Shown here one piece after another: positions 5,811-7,118 of a stretch of 7,118 nucleotides of DNA. The stretch lies in contig CALKAN010000204.1 of NCBI GenBank assembly GCA_937983035.1, positions 1 through 7,118 on the forward strand, in the 5' to 3' direction. Source of the stretch: an uncultured Paenibacillaceae bacterium (lineage in GTDB: Bacteria > Bacillota > Bacilli > Paenibacillales > CALAME01). Within the stretch, counting starts at the first letter, position 1. Each line of letters begins with the position of its first letter. The notes beneath the pieces are model-generated. The model was not told where the DNA came from. It saw only the letters and a program-made list of their open reading frames with translations, and made no database searches. Made by a program: the position numbers and the translations under genes.

Positions 5811-5847
5811 ACGGTTTTCAATTTTTCTCTGCATATAAAAAAACCGT
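5811..5847 (-). repeat. 8-bp inverted repeat in the binding-protein leader
   Basis: ACGGTTTT (5811-5818) and AAAACCGT (5840-5847) pair perfectly around a 21-nt loop. In the RNA this stem lies about 50 nt before the ribosome binding site of the binding-protein gene. Confidence 0.4.
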
Positions 5848-5875
5848 AGTTCTCTATACCCCAACCCATTCCCAG

Positions 5876-5905
5876 TCAATGATCTTCTTCGAGCTCTGCG
5901 GTCAT
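5876..5905 (-). CDS. Possible 9-residue minicistron in the binding-protein leader
   Basis: On the minus strand AAAGGAGG (5916-5909) is followed after 3 nt by an ATG (5905-5903), the codons for MTAELEEDH and a TGA (5878-5876). The ribosome binding site is strong but its spacing is short. It may be a leader peptide, the remnant of a lost gene start, or a ribosome stand-by site. Confidence 0.2.
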   Translation of the reverse strand: MTAELEEDH

Positions 5906-5914
5906 CGTCCTCCT

Positions 5915-5928
5915 TTCACACGTGTGAA
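5915..5928. promoter_or_regulatory. Perfect 14-bp palindrome, candidate operator
   Basis: TTCACACGTGTGAA reads the same on both strands and has a central CpG, as in operators of LacI-family regulators. It lies about 50 nt downstream of the inferred transcription start of the sugar-binding protein gene, a position suited to roadblock repression. It overlaps the first bases of the AAAGGAGG site. It does not match the CcpA cre consensus. Confidence 0.55.
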
Positions 5929-5984
5929 CTTTTTGCAACCGCTTACCCCCGATATAAAAAAATAAAAAAAGCTATTGCACTTTC

Positions 5985-6013
5985 ATCATATCTTCTCTAA
6001 TTTTTTTTGTCAA
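5985..6013 (-). promoter_or_regulatory. Sigma-A promoter of the solute-binding protein gene
   Basis: On the minus strand TTGACA (6013-6008), a 17-bp spacer and TATGAT (5990-5985) are near consensus. The RNA should start near 5978, giving a leader of about 225 nt. The leader begins with a U-rich tract (5955-5969), then the 14-bp palindrome, the minicistron and a stem. A weaker pair, TTGACT/TATAGA with a 15-bp spacer, near 5855-5880 could be a second promoter. Confidence 0.75.
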
Positions 6014-6022
6014 TATTTTTTC

Positions 6023-6055
6023 TGTCGAAAAATTGTCGGAAATTTGCCGTTTTTT
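6023..6055. repeat. Degenerate 11-bp tandem repeat with phased A/T tracts
   Basis: Three units start at 6023, 6034 and 6045: TGTCGAAAAAT, TGTCGGAAATT and TGCCGTTTTTT. They lie directly upstream of the -35 box of the binding-protein promoter. The spacing is close to one helical turn, which suggests bent DNA or an UP-like element. Confidence 0.4.
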
Positions 6056-6062
6056 GAACTAA

Positions 6063-7109
6063 TCATTGCAAAGAAAGATCCAGCGGCTGCAAAGCCAACG
6101 TTTTATTCGCCCATTTCTCTGCTGCTGTTTTATCATGCGTAATCATGATTACAGCATGGCCTTGTTCGACGTAATCCGCGCAATGCGACAGCAATCGATC
6201 AGTGCTTGCATAATCCAATCCTGCCGTCAGCTCATCCAAAATGATGAGTCTGGGCTGACCGATGAGAACAGACGCCAGCGTCAAGCAGCGTTTGTCAGCA
6301 GCGCTCAGCTGATAAGGATTTTGATCCATTTGGCTCGCTAAACCGAACCGTTCCAGCCACTCCTTTGCTGTTTCCTCATCCTGTTTCATTACCCGAATGC
6401 GATCATTTTTATCTTTGATTTGCTGCGCTCTTGCCTGCAAAGTGTAAGCACATTCTTCCAAAACGGTGTCTGCAACAAATTGATGTTCAGGCATTTGAAA
6501 AACATAGCCCACCATCTCTGCTAAAGCTGCCTGATCCCATTTTTCAAGCGGTTTGCCCAGCAATTCAATCGCACATTCTTCTGACGGCAGCATGCCGGCA
6601 ATCAATTTCCCTAATGTTGTTTTTCCCGCTCCGTTAGGACCAGTAACGATGAGAAAGTCTCCTTCCTCGACGATGACATTCACTTGATGGAGCACAGGCA
6701 AACGTTCCGCATCGCCGCTCATGGAATAGGAGTAGCTCAGATTGTTTGCTTTCAGCAGCGGAGCTGACTGCTCTTTCCTTGCTTTATAAACGTATTGTTT
6801 CTTCGCAGCGGAATCCGGAAGGCATCCAAGCTGCTGCAGCTTCCCGCTGTGTTGTTGCAGCAGCTCGGCTCTATTCGCTTGCAACACGATTCGGCCTTTG
6901 TGCAGCACATATATTTTGTCTGACGGCTCATCTTCATTGTATCGGGACGACAACGAAATAATGGTGTGCCCTTGCTTGTGCAATTCCTTCAATGTGTTCA
7001 GCAATCGCGAGGAAGATTCGTGATCCAAGTTGGCCGCAGCATCATCTAAAATGATGATCTGCGGCTTCATCGCCAGCATGGAAGCCATGCAGCCCCTGCT
7101 CGACAAGCA
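6063..7109 (-). CDS. ECF-type double-domain ABC ATPase, C-terminal part (frame broken and cut at right edge)
   Basis: Numbered from codon 7106-7104, 347 residues are visible. Residues 1-80 are the tail of a first ATPase domain: Walker B IIILDD (17-22) with Asp where the catalytic Glu belongs, D-loop ANLD, and SLSSRYNED where the switch His is expected. Residues 115-347 are a complete second domain: Walker A GPNGAGKTT (156-164), Q-loop VFQMPEHQF (202-210), signature LSAAD (267-271) instead of LSGGQ, Walker B LIILDE (287-292) and switch H324. VFQxPEHQF is typical of EcfA/CbiO-like ATPases of energy-coupling-factor vitamin or metal uptake, which work inside the membrane with an EcfT partner. The substrate is unknown. 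An in-frame TGA (7112-7110) lies just before the visible part, and the missing signature motif is readable in another frame (see findings). A TTG start at 7106 would be an artefact. No clear terminator follows the stop codon. Confidence 0.82.
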   Translation of the reverse strand, partial: CLSSRGCMASMLAMKPQIIILDDAAANLDHESSSRLLNTLKELHKQGHTIISLSSRYNEDEPSDKIYVLHKGRIVLQANRAELLQQHSGKLQQLGCLPDSAAKKQYVYKARKEQSAPLLKANNLSYSYSMSGDAERLPVLHQVNVIVEEGDFLIVTGPNGAGKTTLGKLIAGMLPSEECAIELLGKPLEKWDQAALAEMVGYVFQMPEHQFVADTVLEECAYTLQARAQQIKDKNDRIRVMKQDEETAKEWLERFGLASQMDQNPYQLSAADKRCLTLASVLIGQPRLIILDELTAGLDYASTDRLLSHCADYVEQGHAVIMITHDKTAAEKWANKTLALQPLDLSLQ

Positions 7110-7118
7110 TCAGGACTT
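7067..7118 (-). pseudogene. Apparent frame break at the first-domain signature motif of the ABC ATPase
   Basis: In the next minus-strand frame, 7117 to about 7097 reads SPDACRA. This aligns residue for residue with SAADKRC of the second domain, including its Arg. That frame then stops at TGA 7069-7067, while the ABC sequence continues in the first frame with GCMASMLAMKP. The shift falls near a run of four G on the coding strand (7096-7093). Removing two bases, or adding one, would join the frames. This may be a real disabling mutation, an assembly or sequencing error, or recoding. Only 12 bases of upstream sequence are visible. Confidence 0.45.

Noticed and set aside
5915..5928. CcpA cre site
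   Set aside because: Only the central CG and a few positions match the cre consensus; the site is better described as an independent perfect palindrome.
5630..5965. 111-codon plus-strand ORF across the binding-protein leader
   Set aside because: Covers the minus-strand promoter, operator and signal peptide region; translation is not protein-like.
7104..7106. TTG as the start codon of the ABC ATPase
   Set aside because: It falls inside the conserved signature region, has no ribosome binding site and would remove the whole ATP-binding half of domain 1.

Overview
The window comes from a low-to-mid GC Firmicute, most likely a member of the Paenibacillaceae. The reasons are strong AGGAGG-type ribosome binding sites before most genes, sigma-A promoters close to TTGACA/TATAAT, a Bacillus-type seven-iron ferredoxin, a type 2 peptide deformylase of the Bacillus class, a 66-residue Csp, and an ECF-like double ATPase. 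Genus level is inference. No tRNA, rRNA, insertion sequence, CRISPR array or prophage gene is visible; this looks like chromosomal housekeeping and accessory sequence.

Layout. (1) 1-533, minus: 5' end of a SNF2-family helicase gene that runs off the left edge. (2) 534-1009: a gene-poor gap with short tandem repeats, an inverted repeat and a promoter reading right. (3) 1010-1249, plus: seven-iron ferredoxin with its own terminator. (4) 1419-2261, plus: a membrane protein with a degenerate J-like domain, one transmembrane helix and an extracytoplasmic domain, followed by a YbjQ-family protein (2343-2654). (5) 2655-2916: convergent gap with a bidirectional terminator and a separate GC-rich inverted repeat. 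(6) 2917-3492, minus: type 2 peptide deformylase with a long leader and a near-consensus promoter. (7) 3673-4084: divergent gap holding an AT-rich element, the csp promoter and a leader of about 140 nt. (8) 4085-4285, plus: cold-shock protein, ending at a back-to-back pair of terminators. (9) 4401-5753, minus: sugar-type solute-binding lipoprotein with a leader of about 225 nt that carries a perfect 14-bp palindrome and a possible minicistron. (10) 6063 to the right edge, minus: the C-terminal part of a two-domain ECF-type ABC ATPase, with a break in the reading frame at the signature motif of its first domain.

The genes do not form one pathway. Most have their own promoter and terminator and are probably transcribed alone. 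The J-like protein and the YbjQ protein may be co-transcribed. The binding protein has no permease genes beside it, and the ABC ATPase upstream is of the ECF class, so it is not an obvious partner.

The observations most worth checking are the frame break in the ABC ATPase and the asymmetry of its two ATPase sites, the J-like/membrane/extracellular fusion protein, the regulatory leaders of the binding-protein, csp and deformylase genes, and the palindromic operator in front of the binding-protein gene. I do not see a clear new multi-gene system.
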